DNA of 64,000 bases from assembly GCA_020635455.1 (NCBI GenBank), contig JACJZT010000009.1:45443-109442 (forward strand). Direction: 5' to 3'. How positions within the stretch are numbered: position 1 is the stretch's first letter; each line of letters opens with the position of its first letter. The notes beneath the pieces are model-generated. The model had not been told where the DNA came from. It saw nothing but the letters and a program-made list of their open reading frames with translations, and made no database searches. This document shows, piece by piece, positions 1-8,960 of this stretch. This stretch comes from Flavobacteriales bacterium (GTDB lineage Bacteria; Bacteroidota; Bacteroidia; NS11-12g; UBA9320). Made by a program: the position numbers and the translations under genes.

Positions 1-303
1 CTTACTGCACCTTTCATTTATTACTACGGTTTTGTTAAAACAAAATTAAAAACCAAAGGCATCCTTATCTGGAATGTTGTCGCACTTTTATTGTTACTTA
101 ACATTGTATTTACGGCAATCTTTTCCGCACCATATCCTTTCCAGAAATTTGGATTTGATCAGCCCAATATAGGAGTGCTTTATTTTCCGGTACTATATCT
201 TCCGGCTCTTATTGTCCCTGCCGTGCTTTTTGCGCATCTGGCTTCGATAAAATTACTTTTTCAGTCTCTTAAGGAAGAGCGTGAAAATTCGGTTGGGTCT
301 TAA
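1..303 (+). CDS. C-terminal part of a small membrane protein (5' end outside window)
   Basis: The reading frame is open from base 1 and stops with TAA at 301-303, so only the last 100 residues are visible. Two hydrophobic stretches fit membrane helices: roughly residues 22-44, and residues 62-86 starting near YFPVLYLPALIVP. A short charged tail (KEERENSVGS) follows. The loop between the helices carries a FGFDQPNIGVLYF segment that resembles small uncharacterised membrane proteins of Bacteroidota, but I cannot assign a function. No upstream neighbour is visible. It converges on the gene ending at 737. Confidence 0.6.
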   Translation, partial: LTAPFIYYYGFVKTKLKTKGILIWNVVALLLLLNIVFTAIFSAPYPFQKFGFDQPNIGVLYFPVLYLPALIVPAVLFAHLASIKLLFQSLKEERENSVGS

Positions 304-736
304 TGGAAATAGTTTATCTATCCTCACAAAGTGGATTTGAGTTTTCTTCGATTAGGGCTTTCAGCCCTGTAACCCGACTCACTTTTTTTCTTGAAAAAAA
401 AGTGAGCAAAAAATTATTCACCCATTTATGCTTATTTCAATGGCGTTCATGAATGAAATACATTTCAAGCCAAAAAAATACTCCCTCCCTCATCCCAACG
501 CCGCCCCCGTCTTTTTGGCAGCCCTCCGCACCATTCTATACCCGAATATTTTTCAAGTTAAATTACTTTTTTATTCAGCTTTTGAAAAAATCCTTTGAAT
601 AGAATACTCATAAAGTATGAGAAAATATTGCAAGGTTTTAAATTAATTTCAATTTATTCTCACATTATTAAACTGACATTTTAAGCCATAAAACATTATT
701 AAATAATGGATTGAGTGGTTTGTGAGGGACGACTAG
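304..736. other. 433-bp intergenic stretch between convergent genes
   Basis: No gene is supported here. It holds two adjacent inverted repeats (listed separately at 354-406), then a C-rich stretch around 481-543 and an AT-rich stretch up to the end of the gene on the minus strand. The mix of hairpins and C-rich sequence resembles dispersed non-coding sequence of Bacteroidota genomes, but copy number cannot be judged from one window. Confidence 0.5.
354..406. repeat. Tandem hairpins; possible bidirectional terminator or dispersed repeat
   Basis: AGGGCT at 354-359 pairs with AGCCCT at 363-368 across a 3-nt loop. Immediately after, CTCAC plus seven T (378-389) pairs with eight A plus GTGAG (394-406) across a short loop. 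The pair lies between the 3' ends of two convergent genes, where a terminator for both strands would be useful. The composition, a short GC hairpin then an A/T-cored hairpin, also fits a dispersed element. Confidence 0.5.
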
Positions 737-1630
737 TTATTCGCAGTTACCGGAACGATAAAAGAATACCAGGGTTTCATCAACTGAATCGTCGCTGTTT
801 ACCAGATTGGGTCGTACGATCTGAAAGCTCATTTCCTTGACTTTAACTCCTGCAGGAAGTTTTAGCAATCTTCTAGGAATTACGGTACCGGTGAAAACAT
901 CCTCCTCTGACCTTGACATTTTCAATTCGGGAAACCCGCTTACCTGTTTGGCGTTTCCTGCCAGTTTGTATTCAATATCGTCGGTTCCTGTACATTTTAT
1001 GAACATATAAAATTCTTTTGCAGAATCAAGGGTGGTTTTGGTTTCTACCTTATGGTCGTAGATAACTGAAAAAGGTTCATTGTCTGAAAGATACATCGTA
1101 TCTTTTTTTGCTCCAAGACCCTGAGGGAAAGAAGATAATTTTACTACGGTAACGGGAGGATCTACTTCAATGGTGAAATCTTCAGTCTTAAAGTCAGGAC
1201 CACCGTATCCTCCGCCATCGAGAGGCTTGACAAGAAATTTAAAATCGGCATCATACACTTTTTGTGAATTAACCTCATAAAAGAGGGTAGGAGTTAGAAC
1301 ATAACTGAAGATCCCTTCTGCTTCCTTGGTCATTTTAAGTAAAGGATTGGAGTTTTTCCAGGCAGGATCTTTAATTCCATTCGCTTTCGGTGAAGTTGAA
1401 GGATGTTCAAACGGGCTCCAGGTCCAGAGGTACATGTCTTCTGTTTTTGCAATTTCAATTATACCATATTCGTTTTTGGACAGATTGAGGTTTACAACAA
1501 TCTTACATGGTTCAGAGGGCTTAAAGGATTCGATGGGTGCCAGTGAATTAACTTCGGCCAGATAGGCAACTTGTGCAAAAGTAAGAATAGATCCTGTGAT
1601 CAGGCTTATGAAAAGAATAAAGTGTTTCAT
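737..1630 (-). CDS. Secreted accessory protein of the SusC/SusD locus
   Basis: This 297-residue protein begins with a signal peptide (MKHFILFISLITGSILTFAQ) and has no lipobox, so it is probably periplasmic or secreted. The body is beta-rich, with an N-terminal YLWTWSPFEHP segment; W-x-W-x-P patterns of this sort occur in starch/glycan-binding-like modules of SusE/SusF-type accessory proteins. It may belong to a DUF4961-like family, but this is a memory-based guess. It is the last gene of a minus-strand run susC-susD-lipoprotein-this gene, 9 nt after its neighbour, so it is probably co-transcribed and supports uptake of the same ligand. No catalytic motif was recognised. Confidence 0.7.
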   Translation of the reverse strand: MKHFILFISLITGSILTFAQVAYLAEVNSLAPIESFKPSEPCKIVVNLNLSKNEYGIIEIAKTEDMYLWTWSPFEHPSTSPKANGIKDPAWKNSNPLLKMTKEAEGIFSYVLTPTLFYEVNSQKVYDADFKFLVKPLDGGGYGGPDFKTEDFTIEVDPPVTVVKLSSFPQGLGAKKDTMYLSDNEPFSVIYDHKVETKTTLDSAKEFYMFIKCTGTDDIEYKLAGNAKQVSGFPELKMSRSEEDVFTGTVIPRRLLKLPAGVKVKEMSFQIVRPNLVNSDDSVDETLVFFYRSGNCE

Positions 1631-1639
1631 GTTTTTTGC

Positions 1640-2107
1640 TTAAGATCTTTTAAATACATAATTATAACTTACCACTCTACGACCATGGCAAACTTTTGAA
1701 AACTTAAATTCCAGTGTTTGATCGGTTGGACGAACGGTTCGGTTAAGTTTTAGAAAGATGTCGTTCCCGTCGAAGTTCACTATGAGTTTTTCAGGAAATT
1801 CATTATTGTCAAACCGCCAGTTTCCGTTGCTTCCAAGGTAATTCAATGAACTGCCTTCTGTAACAGAATAAAGGGTATCTGTATTTTCAATTTTGAATTC
1901 GATCTTCATTGGATCGTTTCCAATATATACGGAACTTACATCAAGTTCATTTTCCGTGATCTCATCAAATTGTTTTACCTGAAAAAGAACCCATTCATCA
2001 CGTATCCCATCAACCTTGCTTCCCGGTGGATCAAGTGATGGCCTTTCTTTTTTACAGGAAGCCCAGATCAAGGGCAGAAATAAAAGTATTGTAGTTAATT
2101 TTTTCAT
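1640..2107 (-). CDS. Small lipoprotein of the SusC/SusD locus, DUF5004-like
   Basis: The 155-residue product starts MKKLTTILLFLPLIWASCKKE, a lipoprotein signal with the lipidated Cys at residue 17 followed by KKE, a composition common in surface-exposed Bacteroidota lipoproteins. The remainder reads as a small beta-barrel-like domain (GNWRFDNNEFPEKLIVNFDG) resembling lipocalin-like DUF5004 proteins found next to SusD genes. It lies 7 nt downstream of susD and 9 nt upstream of the next gene on the minus strand, so an operon role at the cell surface beside SusCD is likely. The family name is tentative. Confidence 0.7.
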   Translation of the reverse strand: MKKLTTILLFLPLIWASCKKERPSLDPPGSKVDGIRDEWVLFQVKQFDEITENELDVSSVYIGNDPMKIEFKIENTDTLYSVTEGSSLNYLGSNGNWRFDNNEFPEKLIVNFDGNDIFLKLNRTVRPTDQTLEFKFSKVCHGRRVVSYNYVFKRS

Positions 2108-2114
2108 GACTTTC

Positions 2115-3488
2115 TTAATTACATCCTCCTTCTATATTGAATTCAAAGCCGGCGGTCTTGAATGATGCAGGAAACTGCAATATCATCCCCGGACAATTCC
2201 AGGGAGCATTGCGTATTTTTACATTCTCTCCCTGTGATCCCATCCGTTTCAGTTGTTGAACTCGGTCACCTTCTGCAATGAATTCCAATCTTCTTTCAAG
2301 ACGTATGGAATCCATCAAATTAACACCAGCTCCATTTGGGTCAAAAGTTCGGTTACCGATTCCATGAGCGCGTTCCCGAATTTTCATCAGGTCGGTATAG
2401 GCTTCATTTATGTTGCCTCTTTCGGCCTGAGATTCTGCACGAACCAGATACAGATCGGTAAGGGTTAACAAGGGTATGTCAAAAACATCCCTGTTGAACT
2501 TATTTGTAACCCAGTATTCCTGAGCTGTGTTGGCTTTATATACTTTGTAAAGATATTGCCTTTTATCGGTTGTGTCGTTCACCATTTTGTCAATTATCTC
2601 TTTAGAGATCTTGAAAGGAGGATTTGGGTTTTGGTCTGATCTGTAATTTCCAACCAATATGCCGGATTTATTATTACTTAACTGACTTACGATCTTAAAG
2701 ATAACCTCTGATGAAGCTCCCGGTGCAAAACGGTTCAGGCTGTCTGATAAGGTGTAACTGCCATTTGCAAGTGCCATATCCGAATATTGCCATGCTTTTT
2801 CATAGTCATGCATCTGGAAATAAACTTTGGCGAGTAAAGCCTGAGCGGCGGTTTTATTTGCGTAGTTGCCATTGGTCAACGGCAGGTTTTCTTCTGCAAC
2901 TTTAAGGTCGGTCAAAATCTGGTCGTAAACTTCCTTAACGCTTGAACGGATCTCAACAACGTATTCACTCTTGAGTCTTAATGGTATTCCGGGGTGAGTA
3001 TTTGTGGATGTATAGTCATAAGGTTGAGCGTAAAGTTTTACCATTTCCCAATGCATCCAGGCACGCAGGAACCTGCATTCTGCCTCAATTTCAGACACCT
3101 CGGTATCGGTGAATCCGGGATTTTGTTCTTTTAACTTTTCCAGCAGCACATTTGCCCTGTAGATTCCCTGATAAAATTCAAAACAATCTCCGGTACGGAA
3201 CGAAATGGTTCCACGGCTGTATATGGCAAAGTACTCTAGACTGGTGTTTGCGATTTGAATTCCGCTTAAATTGTCCCCTAAAAGTTCATTGAAATTCTGA
3301 ACGGTTCCATTCATCTGATTGCCGAAAAGATCGTAACAGGAATTAAGAACGTTTTTAAAATCTTCTTTGGTTTTATAAACATCTTCGGCACGGGTAGAAT
3401 TCTCCGGTTCAAATTCAAGTTTCTTACATGAAGCGATCAGGGTGAGTGCAACGCAAATCAGGCTGTATTTAAAAAATTGGTTCTTCAT
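2115..3488 (-). CDS. susD: SusD/RagB family surface nutrient-binding lipoprotein
   Basis: This 457-residue lipoprotein (signal peptide ending TLIASCKK) is the lid partner of the SusC transporter. SusD proteins are helical TPR-like proteins that bind oligosaccharides or peptides at the cell surface. The family pattern is visible: an N-terminal block with ENSTRAEDVYKTKEDF, a helical middle, and a C-terminal block with RLERRLEFIAEGDRVQQLKR. I start at the ATG at 3488, because the longer frame begins with TTG at 3494 and would overlap susC; the chosen start gives a 2-nt gap after the susC stop. No glycosidase, sulfatase or peptidase gene is adjacent, so the substrate cannot be inferred. Confidence 0.92.
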   Translation of the reverse strand: MKNQFFKYSLICVALTLIASCKKLEFEPENSTRAEDVYKTKEDFKNVLNSCYDLFGNQMNGTVQNFNELLGDNLSGIQIANTSLEYFAIYSRGTISFRTGDCFEFYQGIYRANVLLEKLKEQNPGFTDTEVSEIEAECRFLRAWMHWEMVKLYAQPYDYTSTNTHPGIPLRLKSEYVVEIRSSVKEVYDQILTDLKVAEENLPLTNGNYANKTAAQALLAKVYFQMHDYEKAWQYSDMALANGSYTLSDSLNRFAPGASSEVIFKIVSQLSNNKSGILVGNYRSDQNPNPPFKISKEIIDKMVNDTTDKRQYLYKVYKANTAQEYWVTNKFNRDVFDIPLLTLTDLYLVRAESQAERGNINEAYTDLMKIRERAHGIGNRTFDPNGAGVNLMDSIRLERRLEFIAEGDRVQQLKRMGSQGENVKIRNAPWNCPGMILQFPASFKTAGFEFNIEGGCN

Positions 3489-3490
3489 GA

Positions 3491-6400
3491 TCAAAAAGTT
3501 AGATTAATACTCAAATTATAGGTCTTTTCCTGGGGTGCTGTAAGATAGGTTATGTTGCTCGACATGTTTCGGTCTGCTGCATTTTCAAAATCTCTGGCAA
3601 TTTCAGGGTCGCTTTCCTTGAATTTTGAAAAGGTAAACAGATTGGTTCCTGAAACCGTTACCCGGGCACTGTTAATTTTGTTCTTAAACCATTTTTTGGG
3701 AAGATTATAGCCCAAGCCAATGTTTCGGACCCGATAATACGTTCCATCGTATAACCATAAGGTCGTATTGTTCTGATATGGGTCGGGTGGAAGTCCGTAA
3801 GTTGAAGTTTCTTTGGTCAGGCGTGGATACCGGGCATCGTCTCCCGGCTGTTGCCATCGGTCAAAAATTGAGGTTGTCATGTTCCAGTCCGTTACAATTC
3901 CATTTTGTCTTTTCTCTGAGGAGTTGTAAATATTACCACCAATTTTATAAACCAGCAAAATAGACAAGCTCCAGTTTTTATATCTGAAATCATTGGTTAA
4001 ACCGCCAAAAGCTTTTGGCAACACCGAACCAACTTCAACCCGGTCGGCATTGTTCCATGTGAGAGTTTGATTTCCGTCTTTGTCGAGGTAAACAGGTCTG
4101 CCCTCATCGTTAATGTGATCAAATCGAACCAGATAATTGGTACCAACCGGTTTGCCAACCACTACGCGGGTATCGTTTGTTCCGCCCCCGAGAGCATCCT
4201 GTGAATAGATTCCAAGACTTAAGATCTTATTGTAATTTCTTGCAATGTTAAAATCTGTGGTCCATGCAAAATTGCCTCTCTGTACCATGGTGGATTTGAT
4301 TTGAAATTCAATTCCCTTGTTGGAGATGGTCCCAACATTGGCATAGTACTCGGTAAATCCGGTTGAAGGAGGTACGGTTAAAGTTGTTAGAACATCCTCG
4401 GTCTTTTTATTGTAATAGGAGATCTCACCGGAGATCCTGCTTTTATAAAGCGCAAACTCAAGAGAAACATCCAACACTTTACTGTTTTCCCATTTAAGAT
4501 CAGGGTTTCCTGCATTTAAAGGGTTTACGATCGGGGTGTTGTTGTAAACACCACCTGTACCTGGAACCGTATAAAGTTGCAGCCATTGGTTGGAGGCAAA
4601 TTGGGCATTTCCAGTAACACCTATACCGGCTCTTAATTTTAAGAAACTAATGGATTTGTATTTTTTGAATAAGGGTTCATCCGATAATATCCATGCTGCA
4701 GAAACAGCAGGAAAGAATCCATATCGGTTATTGGGTCCGAATTTGGAGGAGCCGTCTGTTCGGGCAGTAAGCTGAGCTATGTATTTCTTTTTGTAGGTAT
4801 AATCTATCCTTGCAAAGTAGCTGTTGAATGCATCGTATTGAACCGGAAATTTAAAATATGAATTATCCGTGGTGTCAGAAATGCTCTTTATCATATCCAG
4901 CCCGATCTCTCTTTCCGGACCTGTAACGTTATTGACCGTGTAAAGATCCCCGGTTCGTTTTGATTTCTGATATTCGGTTCCAACCATCACGTTTACTTTA
5001 TGAATGATGTTGTTTTTTAATTCGTAATTGGCTACCACATTATAGTTGTAATTATGAACCTTTAAGGTAAAATAGCCACCAAAGCCTGAATGTGTGGAGT
5101 TGATGAGTTCTTTTGGCTCAAAGAGGTCCTGGGTAAGTTTCATATAATCGTAAGAGAGCGAACCGGTAACCGTAAGTTTTTTGTTGGGTGTAAAAATGGC
5201 TTTCAGGTTATTAATACTTCGGTTTTCGTAAGTTCTCCAGTCACGCAGGTCCCTGTAGCGGTTTGGATTTGGATTGATCTGTGAATATCCTGTAGAATCA
5301 TAAATTGGATAAATAGGCAAAGCCGTGCTGATGGCCGCACCATAGCCACCACTCCATCCCGCATCAACCCTGTAATTGGTACCACGGCTTAAGGAAGATG
5401 AAAGCATAAAAGTTAATGTCTTCGATAATTTATAATCTGCATTTATTCTTCCACTGCTTCTTCGGTATTTGCTTCCTTTTATAAAACTCTCATTTTCATT
5501 CCAGGTATAATTTCCATAAACCCCAAATTTCTTTTTTCGATACGACATCCCCAGGCTATACAATTGTTTAAATCCTATTCCGACGGTTTCATCTACCCAA
5601 TTGGTATTGTTCTTTAAACCATCTTCTCGTGAAATACCGTTTGGTAAAATAGCCATTCCTGTATTGCCGTCGTTTTCGTGAGCTTCCTGATAGAGTTGAA
5701 TGAATTCAGCTGCGTTGAGCATTTGCGGAACAATGGTAGGAAGTGAAACACTCAGGCGAGTATTAAAATCAAAACTTAATCCTTTTTTACTGGCCCTCTT
5801 AGTGGTAATAAGCACAACACCGTTCGATCCTCTTGATCCATAAATGGAAGTTGCAGCTGCGTCTTTAAGGATCTGTATGTCCTCAATGTCTTCCGGGTTT
5901 ATGGTAGCCAGCGGATTGTTGTTAAAAGCACCTCCGTTGCCATTTAAGAAATAATCCTGTGTGATCGGTATACCATCTACAACATAAAGAGGGTCGCCAC
6001 CGGCACTTAAAGAAGCCACACCCCTAACCCGAATCAATGTACCCGATCCGGCAAGTCCGCTACCCATGATCAACTGAACACCGGAAGCTTTTCCCTGAAT
6101 ACCGGCTTCAAAACTCTGTGCAGGCATGTCGTTGATTTCCTTGCCCTTTAACGAAACCTGTGAACCGGTAAGATCTCTCTTTTGTTTTGTGGCATAACCG
6201 ATGGCTACGGCTTCGTCCAGAGCTTTACTGTCTTCGCGCATCGTTTGGTTCAAAGTGAGATTCTGATTTGAATTCAAATTAACTTTTACAGCGATATTCG
6301 TATAACCGAGGTATGAATATTCTATTGTGTAATTTCCGGCAGGAAGCATCAGTTTGTAATACCCCTTGTCGTCGGTGGTGGTTCCGTAGGTAGAGCCCGG

Positions 6401-6547
6401 TACCTTAACAGTAACTCCGAGAACAGGCTCACCGGTCTGATCAAGGATCTTACCGGAAATGCTGGAATTCTGTGCTTTTGAGAAGTGCGATATAAAAAGT
6501 ACTAAACTGCACGTAATCAGTAATTTATTAAGTAATTTAATTGCCAT
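3491..6547 (-). CDS. susC: SusC/RagA family TonB-linked outer-membrane transporter
   Basis: The 1018-residue protein has a signal peptide (about residues 1-25), a carboxypeptidase-regulatory-like domain (about 30-115), a plug domain (about 120-240) and a C-terminal beta-barrel. SusC signatures are present: LYVVDGIPI in the plug and IYGSRGSNGVVLITTK shortly after. The protein ends in an aromatic residue (SINLTF), as outer-membrane barrels usually do. It would import a bound ligand using TonB energy together with the SusD partner just downstream. It is the first gene of a four-gene minus-strand run and has its own -7 box at 6568-6575. Length is typical of the family. Confidence 0.95.
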   Translation of the reverse strand: MAIKLLNKLLITCSLVLFISHFSKAQNSSISGKILDQTGEPVLGVTVKVPGSTYGTTTDDKGYYKLMLPAGNYTIEYSYLGYTNIAVKVNLNSNQNLTLNQTMREDSKALDEAVAIGYATKQKRDLTGSQVSLKGKEINDMPAQSFEAGIQGKASGVQLIMGSGLAGSGTLIRVRGVASLSAGGDPLYVVDGIPITQDYFLNGNGGAFNNNPLATINPEDIEDIQILKDAAATSIYGSRGSNGVVLITTKRASKKGLSFDFNTRLSVSLPTIVPQMLNAAEFIQLYQEAHENDGNTGMAILPNGISREDGLKNNTNWVDETVGIGFKQLYSLGMSYRKKKFGVYGNYTWNENESFIKGSKYRRSSGRINADYKLSKTLTFMLSSSLSRGTNYRVDAGWSGGYGAAISTALPIYPIYDSTGYSQINPNPNRYRDLRDWRTYENRSINNLKAIFTPNKKLTVTGSLSYDYMKLTQDLFEPKELINSTHSGFGGYFTLKVHNYNYNVVANYELKNNIIHKVNVMVGTEYQKSKRTGDLYTVNNVTGPEREIGLDMIKSISDTTDNSYFKFPVQYDAFNSYFARIDYTYKKKYIAQLTARTDGSSKFGPNNRYGFFPAVSAAWILSDEPLFKKYKSISFLKLRAGIGVTGNAQFASNQWLQLYTVPGTGGVYNNTPIVNPLNAGNPDLKWENSKVLDVSLEFALYKSRISGEISYYNKKTEDVLTTLTVPPSTGFTEYYANVGTISNKGIEFQIKSTMVQRGNFAWTTDFNIARNYNKILSLGIYSQDALGGGTNDTRVVVGKPVGTNYLVRFDHINDEGRPVYLDKDGNQTLTWNNADRVEVGSVLPKAFGGLTNDFRYKNWSLSILLVYKIGGNIYNSSEKRQNGIVTDWNMTTSIFDRWQQPGDDARYPRLTKETSTYGLPPDPYQNNTTLWLYDGTYYRVRNIGLGYNLPKKWFKNKINSARVTVSGTNLFTFSKFKESDPEIARDFENAADRNMSSNITYLTAPQEKTYNLSINLTF

Positions 6548-6567
6548 AGGCCTTTTTATTTGTAAAA

Positions 6568-6575
6568 CAAATGTA
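6568..6575 (-). promoter_or_regulatory. -7 promoter box of the susC operon
   Basis: Read on the minus strand the site is TACATTTG, a perfect match to the Bacteroidota TAnnTTTG box. It predicts transcription starting about 7 nt downstream and a leader of roughly 15 nt before the susC ATG. I found no convincing TTTG -33 box at 19-21 nt spacing, so the promoter may need an activator or sigma/anti-sigma control. Confidence 0.5.
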
Positions 6576-6712
6576 CTTAAAAAATAATAGGTGTATAAAT
6601 TACACTAAGTCAATTTAAAAAAAAACGTCGTTATTTCCTTTAAGTATCTGATTTTTAATGAAATAAAATTTTGATGCCCACGACAAGGCAATTCAGGATT
6701 TGTAGATCAGGT

Positions 6713-7813
6713 TTAACTACTCAAAATATGTCTGGCCACACGTTCCGAAGCACCCGCAGGACCAACCAGTTTGATCAACTCGTCGTATTTTTTTAACATC
6801 TGTTCTCTTTTTGGCCCTTCGAGAAGTGCATGAATTTCAGAATTCAAATTTTGTGCATTCAGCTCCTTTTGGATGAGTTCCTTCACAATTTCTTTTCCGG
6901 CAATTAGATTTACGAGTGAAATAAAAGGAACTTTAATAAGGAGTTTCCCCAAAAAATAATTTATTCGGGATGTCTTGTAACAAACGACCTGAGGTGTCTT
7001 TAACAAAGCGGTCTCGAGAGTTGCCGTTCCGGAAGTTACAAGGGCAAGCTGACAATTGACAAGTAAGTTATAGGTATTATGCTCGATCAGATAAACTGAT
7101 TCCATATTTGAAAAGGAATTGTAAAATTCCTGATCAAAATCAGGAGCTACCGCAATGGCTATAGTATGGGTTTTTTTATACCCCTTCACTGACTTGAGCA
7201 TTTCAGGCAAAATTGAGGACAATTCCTGTTTTCTGCTACCGGGTAACAATGCAATAATTGGTTTGGAATCTTTGAACATTCTGCTCCGGAATTGTCCATC
7301 CGGACTAAATGCATCAATGGCATCCATTAATGGGTTTCCTACATATTCAACTTTGTAATTGTATTTTTCATAAAAGTCAACTTCAAAAGGGAGAATAACA
7401 TACATATGGTTTATGATCTTTTTGATCTTCAGAGCCCTTTTTGTGTTCCATGCCCAGACTTTTGGGGAAATATAATAATGTGTCTGCAATCCTTTATTGT
7501 GTGCCCAGGCAGCGATTCTCAGATTAAACCCGGGATAATCAATGAAAATCAGTTTATCAGGTTTAAAATCAAGTATGTCTTTTTTTACCTTATGAAAAAG
7601 TTTTCGGAGCGTAAGAATATTTTTTAATACCTCAACAAAACCCATAAATGTTCTGGATTTGATATGATTCAGGTTATCTACGTCTTCATTTTCCATCCGG
7701 TCACCGCCCCAGACCTTAAAATCAGCATTGACATCAAGTTTACGAATGGCTTTTATAAGATTTGCACCGTGAAGGTCACCGGAAGCCTCTCCAACTATAA
7801 TAAAGTATTTCAA
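6713..7813 (-). CDS. lpxB: Lipid-A-disaccharide synthase
   Basis: LpxB joins UDP-2,3-diacylglucosamine and lipid X to make the lipid A disaccharide at the cytoplasmic face of the inner membrane. The 366-residue protein starts with the family hallmark GEASGDLHGANLI (about residues 8-20), contains ISPKVWAWNTKR, LLPGSRKQEL and the C-terminal substrate block SGTATLETALLKTPQVVCYK. The start codon is TTG at 7811-7813: only six residues precede the conserved GEASGD, and no ATG fits. It is the third gene after surE and a small membrane protein (31-nt gap), probably transcribed from the surE promoter. Confidence 0.95.
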   Translation of the reverse strand: MKYFIIVGEASGDLHGANLIKAIRKLDVNADFKVWGGDRMENEDVDNLNHIKSRTFMGFVEVLKNILTLRKLFHKVKKDILDFKPDKLIFIDYPGFNLRIAAWAHNKGLQTHYYISPKVWAWNTKRALKIKKIINHMYVILPFEVDFYEKYNYKVEYVGNPLMDAIDAFSPDGQFRSRMFKDSKPIIALLPGSRKQELSSILPEMLKSVKGYKKTHTIAIAVAPDFDQEFYNSFSNMESVYLIEHNTYNLLVNCQLALVTSGTATLETALLKTPQVVCYKTSRINYFLGKLLIKVPFISLVNLIAGKEIVKELIQKELNAQNLNSEIHALLEGPKREQMLKKYDELIKLVGPAGASERVARHILSS

Positions 7814-7844
7814 AAGGTTACACCATTAAAGCCCTGCTACAATA

Positions 7845-8114
7845 TTAACTGAACAGGAACTGATACACAATGACCAAACCGTACAAAATCGTGGCCAGTA
7901 AAATGCCCTTGGGAAGTTTGTCGAATCCTGTGTTGAAAACCAGAAGAAAAATTGCAAGATTAAAGATAAGTCCTATTCTGAGAAAAGAAGTAAAGAGCAT
8001 GCTTACAAAACTGCTTTCCTGAAAATACATCACTGTGAGAAAGATCAGTGGAGTAACCAAACCAATGGCCAGACCCAGCCATAGTTTATCATATTTATAC
8101 ACTAAAACTCCCAT
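7845..8114 (-). CDS. Small three-helix membrane protein
   Basis: The 89-residue protein is mostly hydrophobic, with three likely membrane helices at about residues 10-30, 42-62 and 69-88. No motif was recognised. Its ATG overlaps the 3' end of surE by 13 nt and lpxB follows 31 nt later, so it is translated within the surE-lpxB transcript. The position suggests an envelope role, but that is inference from context only. Confidence 0.7.
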   Translation of the reverse strand: MGVLVYKYDKLWLGLAIGLVTPLIFLTVMYFQESSFVSMLFTSFLRIGLIFNLAIFLLVFNTGFDKLPKGILLATILYGLVIVYQFLFS

Positions 8115-8866
8115 GTATTAAGTTCTGAAATAAAATGATGTGCAGTAAGGTCGAACTGGGTAGGTACAACCGAGACAAATCCATTTTGAATGGCCCATTC
8201 ATCCGTATCTTCTCCATGATCTTTGTTTACAAATTTTCCGGTAAGCCAGTAATATTTTCGATGGTAGGGATCTTCTCTCTCGTAAAATTCTTCAACCCAT
8301 TTTGCCCGGGCTTGTCTGCATATTTTCAAACCTTTGATCTCTTCAAGTGGCAGGTCGGGAAAATTTACGTTGAGCAGGGTACCCGGCTCAAGTCCTTTTT
8401 TAAGCACTTGCTCCGATATTTTTACTGCATAATGTGCTGCGGCTTCAAAGTCAGCATCGAATTTATAATTATTCAGCGAAAACCCAATTGAATTAATTCC
8501 TTCAATGGCACCTTCAACGGCAGCACTCATGGTACCGCTGTAAATTACATTTATGGATGAATTGGATCCGTGATTTATCCCCGAAACCAACAGGTCAGGA
8601 GTTCGATGCATTACTTTATCAACGGCAAGTTTAACGCAATCGGCAGGAGTTCCACTGCATTGATAGGCCTCAACCTCTTCAAACAAATGCACGTGTTCAA
8701 GGCGGAGTGGATTGTTTATGGTTATGGCGTGTCCCATGCCGCTTTGTGGACTATCGGGGGCTACAACCACCACATTTCCAATTTTTTTCATCCCGTTAAC
8801 CAGTGCTTCGATACCGGGGGCCGTAATGCCATCATCGTTGGTAACTAAAATGAGGGGTTTGTCCAT
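8102..8866 (-). CDS. surE: 5'/3'-nucleotidase SurE
   Basis: SurE is a metal-dependent phosphatase that hydrolyses nucleoside 5'- and 3'-monophosphates. The 254-residue protein shows the metal-binding start ILVTNDDGITAPGI (Asp10, Asp11), the APDSPQSGMGHAIT loop and VSGINHGSN, all family landmarks. Length is normal. The ATG lies 23 nt downstream of the predicted transcription start from the -7 box at 8896-8903. It is the first gene of a minus-strand run surE, small membrane protein, lpxB. Confidence 0.96.
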   Translation of the reverse strand: MDKPLILVTNDDGITAPGIEALVNGMKKIGNVVVVAPDSPQSGMGHAITINNPLRLEHVHLFEEVEAYQCSGTPADCVKLAVDKVMHRTPDLLVSGINHGSNSSINVIYSGTMSAAVEGAIEGINSIGFSLNNYKFDADFEAAAHYAVKISEQVLKKGLEPGTLLNVNFPDLPLEEIKGLKICRQARAKWVEEFYEREDPYHRKYYWLTGKFVNKDHGEDTDEWAIQNGFVSVVPTQFDLTAHHFISELNTWEF

Positions 8867-8895
8867 TTTTGGTTAATGAAAGAATTTTAATCAGG

Positions 8896-8903
8896 CAAAG
8901 ATA
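8896..8903 (-). promoter_or_regulatory. -7 promoter box of surE-lpxB
   Basis: On the minus strand this is TATCTTTG, matching TAnnTTTG. It sits between the secG terminator (8911-8940) and the surE ATG, so the surE-lpxB run appears insulated from the upstream miaB-secG run. No clear -33 box is visible. Confidence 0.55.
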
Positions 8904-8910
8904 CTTTTTA

Positions 8911-8940
8911 AATACGAAAAAGCCCCGCCGAAGCGAGGCT
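8911..8940 (-). terminator. Rho-independent terminator with UUCG tetraloop after secG
   Basis: On the minus strand, AGCCTCGC pairs with GCGGGGCT (8921-8940) across a C(UUCG)G tetraloop, with one G-U wobble in an 8-bp stem. A T run (TTTTTCG) follows at 8920-8916. It lies 21 nt past the secG stop and would end the miaB-secG transcript. Confidence 0.85.
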
Positions 8941-8960
8941 CAATATTGTTTAATTTTTCG

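Noticed and set aside
529..543. A 15-bp word shared between 529-543 and 38329-38343 (CACCATTCTATACCC)
   Set aside because: A few identical 15-mers are expected by chance in 64 kb of AT-rich sequence, and flanks do not match. The second copy ends right before the proposed AUU start, so a genome search for the word is worth a glance, but I do not claim an element.
304..736. tRNA or small RNA gene in the first intergenic region
   Set aside because: No cloverleaf or conserved tRNA elements could be found; only simple hairpins are present.
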